Positions 61,699-64,000 of a stretch of 64,000 nucleotides of DNA are shown in pieces (position 1 is the first letter of the stretch; each line of letters begins with the position of its first letter). The DNA comes from Zetaproteobacteria bacterium CG06_land_8_20_14_3_00_59_53 (lineage in GTDB: Bacteria > Pseudomonadota > Zetaproteobacteria > Mariprofundales > Mariprofundaceae): NCBI GenBank assembly GCA_002779605.1, contig PEWE01000010.1:33085-97084 (forward strand), given 5' to 3'. Under the pieces are notes generated by a model. That model searched no databases and was not told the DNA's origin. It saw only the letters and a list, made by a program, of their open reading frames with translations. The position numbers and the translations under genes were made by a program.

Positions 61699-62388
61699 AT
61701 GAGTGATTTGATCGAAACCAGTGGTGCTTGTGGGAAATGTGGGCATGAGTTCGGGTTCGAGTATTGGGCAAGCATAAATATTAAGTTGGATCCGAAGTTG
61801 AAGGATAAATTGCTTGATGGAGAATTGAATGTAATTACATGCCCAAACTGTCAAAACAGAAGTGCCCTGGCAGCAGATCTCCTTTACCATGATATGGAAC
61901 GCCGATTGTGGCTACAACTAACCTTCTCAGAAAATATTGATGAGTATATTGAAAACGGTAATCGAGCTTTAGCTGATCTAGAAATCATGTCAGGTGATAT
62001 CGGCAAGCAAATGAGCTTTGGATATAAACGCAGGGTGGTTTCTTCTTATCCTGACCTGATTGAGAAAATAATGGTCTTCGATGAAGAAATGGATGACCAA
62101 GTTTTAGAGTTAACCAAGTTATTCCTGAAAGCCAAATTACATTCGGAAGGCGATCAGATTGATGAGGCACTATACTTTAACCGTATAATGATGCACCCAG
62201 AAGACCCCAAATTAAAAATTATTTTATTCAACGATTCGTTATGGGCTCCTTACAATGAATTCTATGAAAGCCTAGAGAAAACTCTTGAATCTTTTGACCT
62301 TAACAGCGATAGCTCCCTGCGCGTTGTTGATGAAAGGTTCGCGGGAAAAATGCTCAATGAATTGCGAATGAGACGCAGAGACACATGA
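61699..62388 (+). CDS. CpXC-domain-like protein
   Basis: GACGKCGHEFGFEYWASINIKLDPKLKDKLLDGELNVITCPNCQNRSAL; AT-richer than the rest. Confidence 0.7.
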   Translation: MSDLIETSGACGKCGHEFGFEYWASINIKLDPKLKDKLLDGELNVITCPNCQNRSALAADLLYHDMERRLWLQLTFSENIDEYIENGNRALADLEIMSGDIGKQMSFGYKRRVVSSYPDLIEKIMVFDEEMDDQVLELTKLFLKAKLHSEGDQIDEALYFNRIMMHPEDPKLKIILFNDSLWAPYNEFYESLEKTLESFDLNSDSSLRVVDERFAGKMLNELRMRRRDT

Positions 62389-62563
62389 ATATAAACAGCA
62401 CTTCAAGAATCGAAATTTATATCTCAGTGGCGGAATTAATAGGAACTGACTTATGACTATAATAGCAGTGGTATTGATTGAGCTGGTCCCCATCCTTTGG
62501 ACAGTAAAGTAGTCTTGCTAAGGTGTGACTGTCTGCGAAATACAAGCAGATAGGAGCATAGAG

Positions 62564-62854
62564 ATGAGCAGAAAGAGAAGGAACCTACAACCATCGTTCA
62601 AGGCGAAGGTCGCGCTGGCGGCGATCCGGGGCGACAAGACGATCAGCGAGATTGCCAGCGAATATCAGGTGCATGTGAATCAGGTGAGCAGTTGGAAGAA
62701 AATTGCGCTGGACAACCTGGAGTCGCTGTTCGCGGGCAATCATTCGGCCTTTTCGGAAAAGCATGAGAGCGAGGTCAGGAATCTGCACGCCAAGATCGGC
62801 GAGCTGACGGTGGAACGCGATTTTTTATCCAATGCGCTCAATCGCATTCGGTGA
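62564..62854 (+). CDS. IS3-family transposase OrfA
   Basis: KRRNLQPSFKAKVALAAIRGDKTISEIASEYQVHVNQVSSWKK HTH. Confidence 0.93.
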   Translation: MSRKRRNLQPSFKAKVALAAIRGDKTISEIASEYQVHVNQVSSWKKIALDNLESLFAGNHSAFSEKHESEVRNLHAKIGELTVERDFLSNALNRIR

Positions 62855-63696
62855 GCGAGCGCAAGGCCATGATCACAAAGGAATCGAAACCATCCGTTGT
62901 AAAGCAGTGCAAGTTGCTGGGCATCAGTCGCTCCGGCTTCTACTACCAGGCCGCGCCGATATCGGCCGAGGAGCTTGAACTGATGCGCCTGCTTGATGAA
63001 GGGCATTTGAAGTATCCGTTCTATGGCAGTCGATGCCTGCGAGGCTGGCTGTCCGATCACGGGCATGAGCTCTCCCGCAAGAAGGTTGTACGTCTGATGC
63101 GGAAGATGGGCATTGTGCCGATCTATCCGAAGAAGAATACCTCGAAGGCCAATCGACAGCACAAGGTCTATCCTTACCTGCTGCGTGGCATGGCGATTGA
63201 TCGACCAAATCAGGTCTGGTGCACCGACATTACCTACATTCCGATGGCCAGGGGCTTCCTCTATCTGGTGGCGATCATGGACTGGCACTCCAGAAAGGTG
63301 CTCTCATGGCGGTTGTCCAACACCATGGATGCCCACTTCTGCCTGGAGGCGCTGGACGAGGCTGTAACACGCTTTGGCACACCTGAAATCTTCAACTCGG
63401 ATCAGGGCTCCCAGTTCACATCGGAAGCCTTTACCGGGGCACTCAAGCAGCATGGCATTCGCATCAGCATGGATGGTAAGGGGCGTTGTATGGACAACAT
63501 CTTCATCGAACGACTCTGGCGAAGCCTCAAATACGAGGAGGTCTACCTCAAGGCCTACGACTCCGTAGCCGAGGCCAGGCAGGGAATCGACCAATGGATG
63601 CGATTCTACAACATGAACAGAAGGCATCAGGGGCTCAACGATCAGACGCCCGATTCGGTCTACTTCGGTGGACTCCATATGCCGATTGCGGCATGA
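62851..63696 (+). CDS. IS3-family transposase OrfB (DDE integrase)
   Basis: NQVWCTDITYIPMARGFLYLVAIMDWHSRKVLSWRLSNTMD...NSDQGSQFTS; -1 frame relative to OrfA, GTGA overlap. Confidence 0.95.
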   Translation: MSERKAMITKESKPSVVKQCKLLGISRSGFYYQAAPISAEELELMRLLDEGHLKYPFYGSRCLRGWLSDHGHELSRKKVVRLMRKMGIVPIYPKKNTSKANRQHKVYPYLLRGMAIDRPNQVWCTDITYIPMARGFLYLVAIMDWHSRKVLSWRLSNTMDAHFCLEALDEAVTRFGTPEIFNSDQGSQFTSEAFTGALKQHGIRISMDGKGRCMDNIFIERLWRSLKYEEVYLKAYDSVAEARQGIDQWMRFYNMNRRHQGLNDQTPDSVYFGGLHMPIAA

Positions 63697-63922
63697 TTTC
63701 AAACGTTGACGGCCACACCTTAGCGGCCTGTCCGAAATTCGGGGGCCATTTCAGATAATATTTGGTATTATAGGTGTGTTTGTAAATGGCTTCTCGCTTT
63801 ATGCCATGAAGAGCAATGACACAAAAGGCATCACTGAAATGGAGCCACTCCTAGAGCATCATAAGAGCCTGTTGATTATGTCGCTAGCGCTGCTAGCTGT
63901 AGGCGCATTCATTATTTTGAGG

Positions 63923-64000
63923 TGACGACGTCACCCCCAATTTGAGTAGCACAACGATTTAGAGTCCAATCCCAAATTGAAAGGAGATTGGACATGAAGA
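63923..64000 (+). mobile_element. Possible left end of a second IS3-like element, cut by window edge
   Basis: TGACGACGTCACCCCCAATTTGAG start and AAAGGAGATTGGACATGAAGA start context resemble IS3-family left ends. Confidence 0.3.

Larger units (their letters stand above)
62479..63753 (+). mobile_element. IS3-family insertion sequence, complete, 1275 bp
   Basis: Imperfect terminal inverted repeats TGAGCTGGTCCCCATCCTTTGGACAG / TGAAATGGCCCCCGAATTTCGGACAG; GAT duplication at 62476-62478 and 63754-63756; orfA/orfB. Confidence 0.92.
62453..63925 (+). pseudogene. Small two-TM membrane protein gene interrupted by IS3-family element (62453-62478 + 63757-63925)
   Basis: Excising the IS plus one GAT restores MTIIAVVLIIFGIIGVFVNGFSLYAMKSNDTKGITEMEPLLEHHKSLLIMSLALLAVGAFIILR* (64 aa, 195 nt). 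Confidence 0.75.

Overview
64 kb window with moderately high GC, chromosomal and gene-dense; it looks proteobacterial, possibly a Zetaproteobacteria/Mariprofundus-like iron oxidiser (lineage is inference only). Most of it is core metabolism: ilvBH, folC-accD, trpABF, argD-F-B-G and a distant argH, an arsenic cluster (arsR, ACR3, ArsJ-type GAPDH, arsJ), smpB, clpB, a kinase/NtrC-type regulator pair, dapA, ubiA, dapC/lysA-like/dapD, pyrK-C-B-R-ruvX, prmA, coaD-rsmD, an M16 protease pair, trmFO, xthA and lipA. The most interesting region is ~30.9-38.1 kb (+ strand). It holds a T4-endonuclease-V-like glycosylase fused to DUF1722, a DUF523 (TudS/RudS-type desulfidase) gene, a response regulator with a conserved Cys tail plus a decayed paralog of it, thiI (tRNA s4U synthase), a BLUF blue-light receptor fused to a PsiE-type membrane domain, and an msrB pseudogene. 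I propose this as a candidate light/near-UV response neighbourhood. Other points: a degenerate PAS/CxxC pseudogene near 49.4-50.1 kb, an orphan atpC next to the ars genes, small membrane proteins below the ORF-track size limit, and an AT-richer right end where an IS3-family element with exact ends and a GAT target duplication splits a 64-aa membrane-protein gene. No CRISPR array, rRNA or tRNA was recognised. All family calls are by eye; no searches were run.
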